In this document: piece by piece, positions 1 to 7,226 of the stretch
Layout of the letters: every line of letters begins with the position of its first letter
Position numbering within the stretch: the stretch's first letter is position 1
Origin: a virus
Direction: 5' to 3' (one strand)
IMG/VR virus record: IMGVR_UViG_3300025853_000838
Location: 1-20,688 of that record
DNA: 20,688 bases
The notes under the pieces: model-generated
Database searches by the model: none
Told to the model about the DNA's origin: nothing
The model's input: only the letters and a program-made list of their open reading frames with translations
Made by a program: the position numbers and the translations under genes

Positions 1-75
1 AGTGTTTTAGGTATCGAGGCTTTAGAAGAAGGTGGAGACGATTTTTTAAACGATAATAATAACGAGTTAGATTAA
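1..75 (+). CDS. C-terminal end of an unknown phage protein (partial)
   Basis: Open from the first base; the last 24 codons end in TAA at 73-75, overlapping the ATG of the next gene (TAATG). The visible tail is strongly acidic and Asn-rich (ends NNNELD). Too little is visible to name it. Its tight coupling to the following fibre gene suggests a structural gene of the same late operon. Confidence 0.75.
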   Translation, partial: SVLGIEALEEGGDDFLNDNNNELD

Positions 76-986
76 TGGCTTTAGATTTAGGTATATTTTT
101 AGAAGGCGCTCAAAGTACTTTTAAGGTAAAGGTATCAGAGAATGACCAACAAGCTCAATACTTAATAGATAAGCTTGTAAGTTCAGACGGTTCGGTAACT
201 ATTACGGAGACTAATGACGGAGGGATAGAAACTATTGATTTAACCGCTTCGGGTGGTGGTGGTGTTTCATCGCCATTAACTACTAAAGGCGATTTATTTA
301 CTTACGACACAGATAATCAAAGGTTAGGAGTAGGCGCAGACGGGCAAGCGTTAATAGCTGATAGTGCTGAGGCTACGGGTTTAAAGTGGGGTACTGTTTC
401 TGCTGATAATATGGCTACTGCTGATTTAACCTTAACGGGTGATAGAACGCACGATTTAGTTAACTATTCTTTTGCTATAAACAACTCTTTACAAGCTAAT
501 GTAGATTTTAGTTTAAGTGCGTCAGGAGATTTTAATTGGAATGGTCAATCTGGAGGGAATAACTTTGTATTAAATACTTCATCTTCAAAACAGCTTCAAA
601 TTAGAGGTGGTCATCCTACTGATTGGTTAAACTTATATTCGACAACCTCTGGTACATCAACAGCTGAATTTTACAGTATGACTTGGTCTGCTAATAACGG
701 AACAAAACCAGCTTTTAAGATTTTTGGTAACGGTGAAATAAGCCAACAATATGACACAAGAATAGGGGGAGGTTTATCTGCTCCTAATGCAAGCACAAGG
801 TTACACATTACGGGGGGAGGTCCTACAAATGCATCAACAACTTTATTAGTAGAAAACAGTTCAAATGTAGAAGCTTTTAAAATATTAGGTGATTTAGCTA
901 TAATAATGGCTAATTTACCAACATCTTCAGCGGGACTTGCAACGGGTCAAATATGGAATAATTCAGGAGTCTTAAATATAGTTTAA
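75..986 (+). CDS. Tail fibre / receptor-binding type structural protein
   Basis: A 303-residue protein of fibre type. Around residues 65-107 is a segment of the form PLTTKGDLFTYDT...GVGADGQALIADS...GLKW, a module I recognise from many phage tail-fibre proteins. The middle is rich in Gly, Ser, Thr and Asn, as in beta-structured fibres. The C-terminus (LPTSSAGLATGQIWNNSG...) is the short end module common to such proteins. No chaperone-type or peptidase domain is apparent. It starts at an ATG overlapping the upstream stop, and sits in a run of structural genes. Its role would be host recognition at the tail tip; the receptor cannot be deduced. The fibre assignment is good, the exact position in the virion is not known. 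Confidence 0.75.
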   Translation: MALDLGIFLEGAQSTFKVKVSENDQQAQYLIDKLVSSDGSVTITETNDGGIETIDLTASGGGGVSSPLTTKGDLFTYDTDNQRLGVGADGQALIADSAEATGLKWGTVSADNMATADLTLTGDRTHDLVNYSFAINNSLQANVDFSLSASGDFNWNGQSGGNNFVLNTSSSKQLQIRGGHPTDWLNLYSTTSGTSTAEFYSMTWSANNGTKPAFKIFGNGEISQQYDTRIGGGLSAPNASTRLHITGGGPTNASTTLLVENSSNVEAFKILGDLAIIMANLPTSSAGLATGQIWNNSGVLNIV

Positions 987-1001
987 TTTTAAATAAAAAA
1001 A

Positions 1002-1319
1002 ATGGCGATTAAAGTAAATAACACAGCAGAAAGCAAAGAAGGTTTAATTATACCTTCGGGGTATTTAATCGGGTTTGATATGGTTATTCCAGATAACACA
1101 AAAGAGCTTCATTATTCTCCAAAGGTTTACATAAGCGAATTAGCAAGAACAGAAGGTAAGGCTCAAGTTTACCCTTCTTTTATTCAAGAACTTGCTTATG
1201 TTTATAAACCAACAGATGAGGAGTTTGCTAATCTAAATCCGGTAACGGTTAATACTTTCTACCAAACTTATTTAGAGAGCTTATCAGAAGTTGGAACAGA
1301 TACGGAAATTATTTTATAG
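1002..1319 (+). CDS. Unknown protein of the structural cluster (105 aa)
   Basis: I do not recognise this protein. It is a soluble-looking 105-residue chain without membrane segments or cysteines, rich in Tyr and acidic residues. It starts at an ATG after an A-rich leader (AAATAAAAAAA), the usual start context here, 15 bases after the fibre gene. Its stop TAG overlaps the GTG start of the next gene (TAGTG). Position directly behind a fibre gene suggests a small virion or fibre-assembly protein, but that is inference from context only. Confidence 0.65.
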   Translation: MAIKVNNTAESKEGLIIPSGYLIGFDMVIPDNTKELHYSPKVYISELARTEGKAQVYPSFIQELAYVYKPTDEEFANLNPVTVNTFYQTYLESLSEVGTDTEIIL

Positions 1320-1687
1320 TGAATAACGATAGGTTAAATATAGAGAAGGTTACTAGAGCTTCGTTTACTGTATTCGATGTACCTAAAAGGTATAGAGTTA
1401 TGATAATCGAGGCTTTTACTTCTGATTTTTGGGATTACTATATTAAATCAGACGGGTTAACCTTTTTTAATACTAAGTGGTCTAACGAATTTCATCCAGT
1501 TTTTGTATGGCACGATTACGCTATGCAGAACAGAGAAAAGTTAAGAGGTTCTAAAGATTTAGAATCTTACGTAAGGGATACTAATTTAACCCTTAAAAAG
1601 CTAATGGAGATATATAATTTTAGTAACTTAAAGACTTGGGTTTATCCGATATTGGCAACCCTTGCATTTAAACTATTTAAACGATAA
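1319..1687 (+). CDS. DUF1353-like small phage protein
   Basis: The protein (122 aa) begins at a GTG that overlaps the previous stop codon, a translationally coupled start. The centre has DGLTFF...W...FHPVFVWHDYAM at about residues 44-69, followed by a helical stretch and a C-terminal hydrophobic segment (about 105-122, WVYPILATLAFKLF). The order 'DG....P....HDY' followed by helices resembles DUF1353, a family of small proteins frequent in tailed phages whose function is unproven. The match is by motif from memory, so the family call is tentative. The hydrophobic C-terminus could lie against the membrane. Confidence 0.5.
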   Translation: MNNDRLNIEKVTRASFTVFDVPKRYRVMIIEAFTSDFWDYYIKSDGLTFFNTKWSNEFHPVFVWHDYAMQNREKLRGSKDLESYVRDTNLTLKKLMEIYNFSNLKTWVYPILATLAFKLFKR

Positions 1688-1690
1688 AAA

Positions 1691-1855
1691 ATGACAGAAC
1701 AAGACTTAAAAAACATCGAGGTAGTATTCGCAATCGCTAGAAAAGAATTAGCGTTAGACGAGACTCAGTTAGTAGAAATTATTAACCTTAAGAGAAAGGT
1801 TTTAGACGCATTAACTCCTAAAGAAGAAAACGAAAAACTTAAAGTAGAAAAGTAG
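1691..1855 (+). CDS. Small charged protein (54 aa)
   Basis: A complete 54-codon frame, ATG at 1691 to TAG at 1853-1855, filling the gap between its neighbours. The product is highly charged and almost certainly helical (TEQDLKNIEVVFAIARKEL..., tail KEENEKLKVEK). It starts after AAAAA, matching the start context of its neighbours. I do not recognise a family. It may partner the next protein, which has a long coiled coil, but nothing proves this. Confidence 0.6.
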   Translation: MTEQDLKNIEVVFAIARKELALDETQLVEIINLKRKVLDALTPKEENEKLKVEK

Positions 1856-1869
1856 ACCTTTATAGAATT

Positions 1870-2178
1870 ATGTTAGATTTAGATATCTTGTTTAAGTATA
1901 TAGTAACTGGGGGAGGCGCTATAATTGCTTACTTCTTTAAAAGTATCCACAAGAGTTTTAAAGACCAAGAAGATAAAGTTGCTAATATGCAGAATGAGAT
2001 ATCTAAATTAGAAAACAAAGTAGAATTGATAGATAACAATAACTCTGCTCAAATAGAGAAGTTAGAGGACCTTAGTAAGATACAGTTCGATCAATTACAT
2101 CAAGAGATAGGAGAGTTGAAAAGTTATGTTAACTCTATAAATAAGAATATTCAAGAATTAGTAAAAAGTATAATATGA
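1870..2178 (+). CDS. Membrane-anchored coiled-coil protein, lysis-accessory candidate
   Basis: In this 102-residue protein one hydrophobic segment lies near the N-terminus (about residues 5-23, including VTGGGAIIAYFF). A basic patch follows (KSIHKSF), and then a long heptad-like coiled coil to the end (about 30-100, Leu/Ile/Val spaced with Lys, Glu and Asn). A membrane anchor plus coiled coil is seen in phage holin-associated proteins such as the XhlA type (there the anchor is C-terminal) and in some spanin-like proteins. No signal peptidase or lipobox site is visible. It overlaps the next gene by four bases (ATGA). The lysis role is inference. Confidence 0.6.
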   Translation: MLDLDILFKYIVTGGGAIIAYFFKSIHKSFKDQEDKVANMQNEISKLENKVELIDNNNSAQIEKLEDLSKIQFDQLHQEIGELKSYVNSINKNIQELVKSII

Positions 2179-2759
2179 GTTTAGCAGAGACAAAGATAAT
2201 AACAGAGCAGGAGGTTAAGAATTGGACTGATATTAGTAATAACGTTCAGAGTAGTAGTTTAGCTTTTGCTATTACTATTAGCCAAGATTTATACGTAAGG
2301 ACGGCTCTAGGAGAGAAGCTTTACGAAGAGTTAGTAGGTCAAGTAGCTACTGATACTTTAACGGCTTTAAATACTACTTTACTTAACGGTAACGATAGGC
2401 TTTTTAGAGGTATTAAGCCCGGTTTAGCTTGGTGGATTGCTTACGAGTCTTATACTTACTTACACTCTAAGATTAGCCCTACAGGAATACAATCTAAATC
2501 TACCGACCAAGCGGTTAGTATAGATTCTAGATCACTGGAAATCCGTAAGAATATGGCTAAGAAAAAAGCGGAGTATTATATCGACCAACTTATTTGCTAC
2601 TTAAGAGATAACGAGACTGATTATCCTCTATTTAGAGATTCTGATTCTTGTTGTACTAACTTAGCTTTCGACGGTTACGGTAACTCAGGTATTATTACCG
2701 ACGACGAGGACTATTTAGATTTTTATAGAAGAGATAACGACGGATTCAAACCTTTATAG
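2175..2759 (+). CDS. DUF6712-like protein, putative head-tail connector
   Basis: A 194-residue protein whose N-terminal half has the pattern of a family common in Bacteroidota phages: I(I/T)EQEVKNWT at residues 9-18, then a helix leading to AITISQDLYVRTALGEKLYEEL at about 32-53. The 'Q(D)xYxxxxLGxxLYxxL' signature is what I associate with DUF6712, which I recall being annotated in such phages as a neck or head-tail adaptor protein. The C-terminus (from about 158) is Asp/Asn-rich with a CC pair and probably disordered. ATG overlaps the previous stop. Lying among fibre genes is unusual for a neck protein, so the role is less sure than the family. Confidence 0.6.
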   Translation: MSLAETKIITEQEVKNWTDISNNVQSSSLAFAITISQDLYVRTALGEKLYEELVGQVATDTLTALNTTLLNGNDRLFRGIKPGLAWWIAYESYTYLHSKISPTGIQSKSTDQAVSIDSRSLEIRKNMAKKKAEYYIDQLICYLRDNETDYPLFRDSDSCCTNLAFDGYGNSGIITDDEDYLDFYRRDNDGFKPL

Positions 2760-2762
2760 AAT

Positions 2763-2993
2763 ATGGCGTTTGAGATAACTAATTCAGGGGGTTTTTTTAA
2801 GATAAAAAACACTATTACTAACGAGGTAAAAGCGATAGCTAAAAACGATATTAGATTTGTTTTAAGAAATGATTTATCTATCGTTAAAGGCGCAAACTTT
2901 AGATTTGCCGTTATAAGTAATGTAAGTGAGGTTACTACGCCTTCTGCTACTGATTTAAACGATTTATTAACTAAACTAAATAACTTAACATAA
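2763..2993 (+). CDS. Small beta-domain protein, paralogue of the next fibre's N-terminus
   Basis: This 76-residue protein consists of a short beta-rich stretch (SGGFFKIKNTIT...) and a C-terminal helix after TTPSATDLNDLLTKLNNL. It can be laid along the first ~75 residues of the next protein: GG-x-x-KI near the N-terminus, an acidic turn (NDIRF against DDVIM), and a closing 'T(V/T)P(S/T)xT...L(L/I)xxhxxL' helix. The two genes are therefore probably a duplication of a virion-attachment module. Its stop overlaps the next ATG (TAATG). It may be a small fibre-base or adaptor protein; no catalytic motif is seen. Confidence 0.6.
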   Translation: MAFEITNSGGFFKIKNTITNEVKAIAKNDIRFVLRNDLSIVKGANFRFAVISNVSEVTTPSATDLNDLLTKLNNLT

Positions 2994-4378
2994 TGGCTAC
3001 GATAACGGTAGAAGGAGGACAATTAAAGATAGTTTATGGTAACGACATAGATACTATCCCTTTAGACGATGTGATAATGGAATCAAAAGGAGTTGATTCT
3101 GTAGTATTTAAGCAATGTACTGCGCCTGTAGTAGAATTAGAAAGGAGTACTATTACTGTTCCTACTTCTACTAGTGTAGAGAACTTGATAGACCAGATAG
3201 GAGTACTTATAGATGTTAATGATAGTGGTATAACTAACTTAACCTTTGTAGCTTCTAAAAGTGATTTACCATCTCCTATAGGAGGTGTTATAACTCTATT
3301 AGCAGAGCATACTTATTATTTCACTGCTGATGTGGATTTAGAGGGAGATAGACTTGTAGGAAGTCAAGACACTGTTATTCTTGGTGCATCTTCAGAAAAT
3401 TGCTCTATAACTTCAACAGGTTTAGGGACTGGGGTAGCTTTATTTACTACTGAATGGACTACACCTATAAGACATATAACATTTAGAGACGTTGATACTT
3501 GTCTTGATATTAACGGAGTAACTAATGCTCCGGTAGCTTTAGATTGGACTGGTGTTAATTTTTTAAACATCCCTAATATTGGAGAGATTAGTACTTGTGA
3601 TAACTGGATATATTCTAAAGGTGCTTTTTTAAACTCTAAAGGGTTTATTTTTAGCGGTACTGTAGGTACAATAGGTATTGATAACTCTATATTTGTAGGA
3701 GACGGTTCTGCTGGGGGTATTATAGAGCTTAGTTCTACTTTAAATGTTACACGAAGATTTAGAGTTATTTATTCTTCTATAGTTGCTTTTGGTGCTACTG
3801 TAGGTATTGACGCTAATGTAAGTGCTACAATTCCGACAGAAGGATATATTTTCGATACTGTTAACTTCTCTGGTGGGTCAACTTATCTTTCAGGTATAAC
3901 GGAAACGGATAATAGAACTAGGATAGATAACTCTAGAGGAGTTAAAAACACAGCAGAGATAGGGAACTATTATATGCTTAATAATGCCACAGTAACGACT
4001 ATAACTTCAGCAGGTGTACCAGTTAAGATAGAGGGTACGTCAACAGCTAACGCTATTAATCAGAAATTCAGCCATTCAGATAATAGGTTAACTTATACAG
4101 GAGGGTTAACGAGAAACTTCCAAGTATCAGCTACAGCTTCTTTTACTTCGGGGAATAATAGACTTATAGGATTATACGTAGCTAAGAATGGGGCTATTAT
4201 AGCTGACTCTGAAATGTACGCGACGACTTCGGGTAGTGGTAGAGCTGAAGCTATACACGTTCAAACTATTTTTGAAATGGATGAAAACGACTACGTAGAA
4301 CTTTGGATAGAAAACGACTCTAATGCTGATGACATTACGGTTGAATTTTTAAACTTTATTTGTAAATCTTTAGACTAA
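2993..4378 (+). CDS. Tail fibre / receptor-binding protein with beta-helix-like body
   Basis: A 461-residue protein with three parts. Residues 1-75 repeat the fold of the preceding 76-aa protein and are probably the virion-attachment domain. Residues about 80-340 are a series of short beta-strand units rich in Gly, Asn, Thr and Ile, containing phrases such as HTYYFTADVDLEGDRLVG, as in right-handed beta-helix spikes and fibres. The last ~110 residues (GLTRNFQVSATASFTSGNNRLIGLYV...) resemble the compact C-terminal jelly-roll domains of phage receptor-binding proteins. No clear polysaccharide-lyase catalytic site could be picked out by eye. Start and stop both overlap neighbouring genes. Host recognition is the likely job. 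Confidence 0.7.
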   Translation: MATITVEGGQLKIVYGNDIDTIPLDDVIMESKGVDSVVFKQCTAPVVELERSTITVPTSTSVENLIDQIGVLIDVNDSGITNLTFVASKSDLPSPIGGVITLLAEHTYYFTADVDLEGDRLVGSQDTVILGASSENCSITSTGLGTGVALFTTEWTTPIRHITFRDVDTCLDINGVTNAPVALDWTGVNFLNIPNIGEISTCDNWIYSKGAFLNSKGFIFSGTVGTIGIDNSIFVGDGSAGGIIELSSTLNVTRRFRVIYSSIVAFGATVGIDANVSATIPTEGYIFDTVNFSGGSTYLSGITETDNRTRIDNSRGVKNTAEIGNYYMLNNATVTTITSAGVPVKIEGTSTANAINQKFSHSDNRLTYTGGLTRNFQVSATASFTSGNNRLIGLYVAKNGAIIADSEMYATTSGSGRAEAIHVQTIFEMDENDYVELWIENDSNADDITVEFLNFICKSLD

Positions 4379-4731
4379 TGACTATACTACAAGATTCAAC
4401 TAACGACTTACTTTTTTATAAACAAAGTGCTTTAGAGTCACCTTATTTTTTAATTAGATTAGTTAATAAGATTACAGCTAAAGAATTTGTTTGTTTAGAT
4501 CAATCTATGGTTGTTTGTCCGTTTATTCAATTAGAACTATTAGAAGTAGGGAAAGATGGATCTGAGGATCCTCTAAACGCTTCTATTAAGATAGATACTG
4601 GTTCTTATGATTTATATTTGTATGATCAATTAAGCTCTACAAATTTAGATTACACTTTAGCTAACTCTGAATTATTTAAGGGAGAAGCTTATGTATATTC
4701 TGATGAAGACCTTGATAGATCTTTTTTATAA
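4378..4731 (+). CDS. Unknown protein of the structural cluster (117 aa)
   Basis: I do not recognise this 117-residue protein. It looks soluble and mixed alpha/beta, acidic overall, with a C-terminal stretch rich in Tyr, Asp and Glu (SYDLYLYDQ..., VYSDEDLDRSFL). Two cysteines (CLDQ, VCPF) are not arranged as a metal site. It begins at the ATG overlapping the stop of the fibre gene (TAATG) and is therefore co-translated with it; a fibre-associated or assembly role is plausible from position only. Confidence 0.65.
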   Translation: MTILQDSTNDLLFYKQSALESPYFLIRLVNKITAKEFVCLDQSMVVCPFIQLELLEVGKDGSEDPLNASIKIDTGSYDLYLYDQLSSTNLDYTLANSELFKGEAYVYSDEDLDRSFL

Positions 4732-4773
4732 TTAGTAAATAACAATGAGTAGATAAATAAGTAAATTAGTAAT

Positions 4774-5037
4774 ATGAGTAAATTAAAAAGTATACTATCA
4801 TCATTATTAACTGGAGCAATTAGTGCTATACCAGTTGTAGGGAATGTAGCTAAAGAGATTAAGGAGTCTAGGTCGGTTAGACTACCTCATTCAAGTATAG
4901 GGAAAGTAGATTACGCTAAGATTGCAGGTTATTCTATTATGTTTGTTATAATATTAGCAGTTGTCTTCGGTAAGATTGATATAGAAACAGCTAAAGAGCT
5001 GATTAAGAAATTAAACCTATTTTCGTTTTTTTCATAG
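4774..5037 (+). CDS. Small membrane protein, holin candidate
   Basis: The protein (87 aa) has an amphipathic/hydrophobic N-terminus (residues 5-27, SILSSLLTGAISAIPVVGNV), a basic middle (KEIKESRSVRL), a clear transmembrane segment at about 50-66 (AGYSIMFVIILAVVFG) and a Lys-rich C-terminal helix. Size and topology fit a class I/II-like holin and it is the last gene of the structural unit, just before the terminator. The endolysin of this phage is far away (17117-17569), so the usual holin-endolysin pairing does not help. The 42-base leader contains repeated AGTAAAT. Holin function is inference. Confidence 0.55.
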   Translation: MSKLKSILSSLLTGAISAIPVVGNVAKEIKESRSVRLPHSSIGKVDYAKIAGYSIMFVIILAVVFGKIDIETAKELIKKLNLFSFFS

Positions 5038-5061
5038 TGTTTTTGTTTTGGTTTGTTGATT

Positions 5062-5084
5062 AAAGGGGCTTCGGTCCCTTTTTT
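5062..5084 (+). terminator. Rho-independent terminator with UUCG loop (T1)
   Basis: An 8-bp stem (AAAGGGGC paired with GTCCCTTT, one G-U pair) closed by a TTCG tetraloop and followed by a run of T up to 5084. It lies 25 bases after the last structural gene and before promoter P1, so it ends the late structural transcript. Confidence 0.85.
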
Positions 5085-5090
5085 CGCCTA

Positions 5091-5119
5091 AATTATTCTC
5101 GTTGATTTTCAAGTACTTA
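5091..5119 (+). repeat. Boundary repeat copy R1 (TTGA-TTT-TCAA palindrome)
   Basis: The block ATTCTCGTTGATTTTCAAG...ACTTA recurs before the promoters at 13090 and 19501. Its core is an 11-base palindrome TTGA-N3-TCAA (5102-5112), here with TTT in the centre, and with AAA in the second copy. In this copy the following hairpin arms are not conserved, and terminator T1 stands just upstream instead. Confidence 0.6.
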
Positions 5120-5139
5120 ACTTTTTATTGCAAAATAAT

Positions 5140-5182
5140 TTGTTAAAAAGCTTTCAGATTTAAACAATGCTCTATATATTTG
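5140..5182 (+). promoter_or_regulatory. Bacteroidota-type promoter P1
   Basis: TTGTTAAAAAG (5140-5150), TTTCA (5152-5156), an 18-base spacer and the -7 box TATATTTG (5175-5182). The same elements occur at three other gene starts in this window. The leader to the ATG at 5213 is A-rich with ACGAATAA. It should drive the replication/recombination unit. Confidence 0.8.
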
Positions 5183-5212
5183 TATCAACAACAACGAATA
5201 AATTAAACGAAT

Positions 5213-5542
5213 ATGAAAACTCAAGAATTAGCAAAGCAAGAAGTATTGGAATTAGAAATCGATTTTGATACTCTAGTTTCAGACTTCGAACAGTCTGAAG
5301 ACTTTTACCCAGTTTTAGAAGAATTAGAATCAGATAACTATTATTTCGATATAACTTTCGAAGTTAATGGGAGTAACGTTTCTTCTAGTGCTGGTTGGTG
5401 TGACTACAATGACCCTATTTTAATTAATTTCTCTGGCGAGATAGTTCCTTGTCAAATTATAGCTTTTGATAAAGAAACTGAGCAAGAGTTTGAATTAAGA
5501 ATTACTAACCAAATTAAAGAACAATTAAAGACTGTAAGATAA
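5213..5542 (+). CDS. Unknown acidic protein, first gene after promoter P1
   Basis: This 109-residue protein has a very acidic first half (many Glu and Asp, low pI) followed by beta-like segments (YYFDITFEVNGSNVSSSAGW, then C-DYNDPILINFSGEIVPCQII) and a charged helical end. I do not recognise a family. As the first gene after a strong promoter, and small and acidic, it has the look of an early host-takeover or DNA-mimic type protein, but no specific motif supports that. The leader AACGAATAAATTAAACGAAT before ATG is of the same type as at the other promoter-proximal genes. The stop TAA overlaps the next ATG. Confidence 0.7.
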   Translation: MKTQELAKQEVLELEIDFDTLVSDFEQSEDFYPVLEELESDNYYFDITFEVNGSNVSSSAGWCDYNDPILINFSGEIVPCQIIAFDKETEQEFELRITNQIKEQLKTVR

Positions 5543-5727
5543 TGAGAAACGAGAACCAATTCAAAGGACTAGCGAAAGGGATAAGTAAAAGCACTTACCC
5601 GGGTAGCTACACTAATCACAAAGAGTGGTTAGATAGCCACACAGAAAAGAGATTTAACGAAACGATGTGGAGAATTAGATTTTTAACTTTAAATAACGTA
5701 GAAGATGACAAGAGAACAAATTGTTAA
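5542..5727 (+). CDS. Small basic protein (61 aa)
   Basis: The product is rich in Lys, Arg, Asn and aromatic residues (MRNENQFKGLAKGISKSTY..., HTEKRFNETMWRIRFLTL). Its ATG overlaps the stop of the previous gene, and its own end overlaps the next gene by 23 bases, as in compact phage early regions. No family is recognised and no metal-binding or membrane motif is seen. Confidence 0.6.
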   Translation: MRNENQFKGLAKGISKSTYPGSYTNHKEWLDSHTEKRFNETMWRIRFLTLNNVEDDKRTNC

Positions 5728-5881
5728 GATGTATGAAGACCAAATTGCTAATGCTGAAAATGGTTTAATGGCATCGAGTATTAAATTTGAAATGAAGAAA
5801 CACTTAGAAGCTTATGACCAAGGAAGAGAGTACAAAGTACAGATTGATGCACCGATTGAATGTATTGGTTGCGGATCTTAA
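5705..5881 (+). CDS. Small protein with C-terminal CxxC (58 aa)
   Basis: A complete 58-codon frame from ATG 5705 to TAA 5879-5881, starting inside the end of the previous gene. The product begins with helical sequence (MTREQIVKMYEDQIANAE) and ends in ECIGCGS, a single CxxC that could bind metal as a dimer or be redox-active. It would otherwise leave an uncoded gap of about 200 bases before the ERF gene in a region with no other large gaps. Function unknown. Confidence 0.6.
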   Translation: MTREQIVKMYEDQIANAENGLMASSIKFEMKKHLEAYDQGREYKVQIDAPIECIGCGS

Positions 5882-5924
5882 GGCAATTATTTACTTATTT
5901 TTATTAAACAAACTTTAAAACATT

Positions 5925-6500
5925 ATGGAAAAGACGAATTTATTTAAAGCATTAGCTAGCTTTCAACAAGAAGTTCCAGCTATTCACCAAAACACTAAAG
6001 GGTTTAGTTACACTTACGCTAACTTAGCTCAGATCTTTGAAACGATTAATCCATTAATGAAAAAGAATGGGTTAGGATTCACTCAGCAATTAGGTAACAA
6101 CGATTTAGGGTTTACAACTATAACTACTGTTATATTTCATGCTGAATCAGGAGAGTCTATTGATAGTACGATGATCATTCCAGACGATGTTAAGTTAAAA
6201 GGAATGAATGACTTTCAGATCATGGGTTCAGCGATCACTTATTACAGACGTTACTCGTTATCAGCTATTTTAGGTTTAGTTACTGATAAAGATACAGACG
6301 CATCTGGGGAACAAGAGAAACCAGCTCAAAAAAGACAAACTCCAAAACCTAAACCTAAAGAGGTTTTAAATCAAGATCATAAAGCTTGGAAGAATGTAGT
6401 AGTAGGACTTAAATCTGGTTACTCTATGGACCAAGTTAAGAAAAAGTACAATGTATCAGCTGAGATCGAAGCAGAGTTAAATAAGCTAAAAGACGAATAA
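5925..6500 (+). CDS. erf: ERF-family single-strand annealing recombinase
   Basis: A 191-residue protein with the ERF pattern in order: NLFKALASFQQEVPAI at 5-20, YTYANLAQIFETINPLM around 29-45, GLGFTQQL at 49-56, a TTVIFHAESGES strand at 67-78, and the family's strongest motif GSAITYYRRYSL at 101-112, followed by LGLVTDKDTDAS. After residue 130 comes a Pro/Lys-rich linker (QKRQTPKPKPKEV) and a short helical C-terminal domain. ERF proteins form rings that anneal complementary single strands during phage recombination and genome circularisation. The stop TAA overlaps the ATG of the exonuclease gene, as expected for an annealase-exonuclease pair. Confidence 0.92.
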   Translation: MEKTNLFKALASFQQEVPAIHQNTKGFSYTYANLAQIFETINPLMKKNGLGFTQQLGNNDLGFTTITTVIFHAESGESIDSTMIIPDDVKLKGMNDFQIMGSAITYYRRYSLSAILGLVTDKDTDASGEQEKPAQKRQTPKPKPKEVLNQDHKAWKNVVVGLKSGYSMDQVKKKYNVSAEIEAELNKLKDE

Positions 6501-7114
6501 TGGAAGAATTTAAAATCAGACCAAGTCAATGTGGTAAAATTATGGCGAGCTCTCGTAAAAAAGGAGGGCTTTCTAAAACAGCTAAATCTTACGTTGATCA
6601 ATGGATAAAAGAGAGAATCTACGGTTATCGAAACGAAATCAGTAGTAAGTATTTAGATAAAGGTAATCAAGTTGAAGATGAATCAATTGATTTTATCGCT
6701 AAACATTTAAACCTTAAAGGGATCAAAAAAAACGAAAAGAAGTTTGAAAATGATTTTATAGTAGGTACTCCCGATGTTATCACTAAGGACACTGTAATCG
6801 ATATGAAAAACTCTTGGGATTGCTTTACTTTTCCTTTATTAGATAACGAGATACCTAATAAAGACTACTTTTATCAGTTACAATGTTATATGGCGTTAAC
6901 TGGTAAAAAGAAAGCTAAATTAGTTTATACTCTAATGAATACTCCAGAGGATTTAGTTAAATACGATTTAATGAGCCATAATTACGACGAGATAGACCCG
7001 AAGTATAGAATTAAGGTTTTCGACATCGAAAGAGACGAAGACGTAATAGACGAGATTAGGAAAAGGGTTATCGAGATTAGAAACCATTTAGAGGTAGTAA
7101 CCGCATTTATTTAA
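6500..7114 (+). CDS. YqaJ-type viral exonuclease (PD-(D/E)XK fold)
   Basis: A 204-residue protein with the nuclease motifs of the YqaJ/lambda-exonuclease group: an N-terminal RPSQCGKIMA helix start, KGNQVEDESIDF (acidic residues about 59-61), IVGTPDVI with Asp92, then VIDMKNS with Asp101 and Lys103 (the D-x9-x-D-x-K core), and YFYQLQCYMALTG (Gln126, Gln128, Tyr130), typical of the family. It should resect double-stranded ends 5' to 3' and hand the single strand to the ERF protein encoded just upstream, whose stop overlaps this start. Length is normal for the family. Confidence 0.88.
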   Translation: MEEFKIRPSQCGKIMASSRKKGGLSKTAKSYVDQWIKERIYGYRNEISSKYLDKGNQVEDESIDFIAKHLNLKGIKKNEKKFENDFIVGTPDVITKDTVIDMKNSWDCFTFPLLDNEIPNKDYFYQLQCYMALTGKKKAKLVYTLMNTPEDLVKYDLMSHNYDEIDPKYRIKVFDIERDEDVIDEIRKRVIEIRNHLEVVTAFI

Positions 7115-7226
7115 CGGGCTTGCGGTATGGTTAGTAAAGCCACCTACTACCGCAACCTATAAAATACAAACTTTAATTGGCTTTATTAACTATGACCGCT
7201 TGTTAGCGGTTGTTATTTACTTACTT
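7115..7226. repeat. Palindromic intergenic segment upstream of the 7227 gene
   Basis: Two hairpins follow the YqaJ gene. The first has arms TTGCGGTA (7120-7127) and TACCGCAA (7148-7155), with an inner GGT/ACC pair. The second has ACCGC (7195-7199) and GCGGT (7206-7210). The segment starts TTAACGGGC and ends GGTTGTTAT. It lacks the phage's own boundary motifs and promoter. It resembles, from memory only, palindromic intergenic elements of Bacteroidota chromosomes. Confidence 0.5.

Noticed and set aside
1943-1951. GTATCCACA, one mismatch from a DnaA box
   Set aside because: A single copy inside a coding region of the structural unit; no cluster of boxes and no AT-rich unwinding element beside it.
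2723-3022. Reverse-strand open frame of 99 codons, and six similar ones (3364-3570, 6419-6601, 8401-8595, 10835-11185, 12700-12918, 18009-18341)
   Set aside because: All lie opposite well-supported + strand genes, have no promoter or leader, and translate to low-complexity hydrophobic/Ser-rich shadows.
4744-4755. Leader peptide ATG-AGT-AGA-TAA before the holin candidate
   Set aside because: Three codons only; the AGTAAAT/AGATAAAT repeats around it can arise by chance in AT-rich sequence.
7108-7217. Integron attC site reading of the palindromic segment (ATTTAAC start)
   Set aside because: The left end fits RYYYAAC but no GTTRRRY partner is at the right end, and no integrase gene is in the window.
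7200-7226. TTG start extending the 69-aa island gene
   Set aside because: It falls in the loop of a hairpin (ACCGC/GCGGT) and ATG 7227 gives a normal start.
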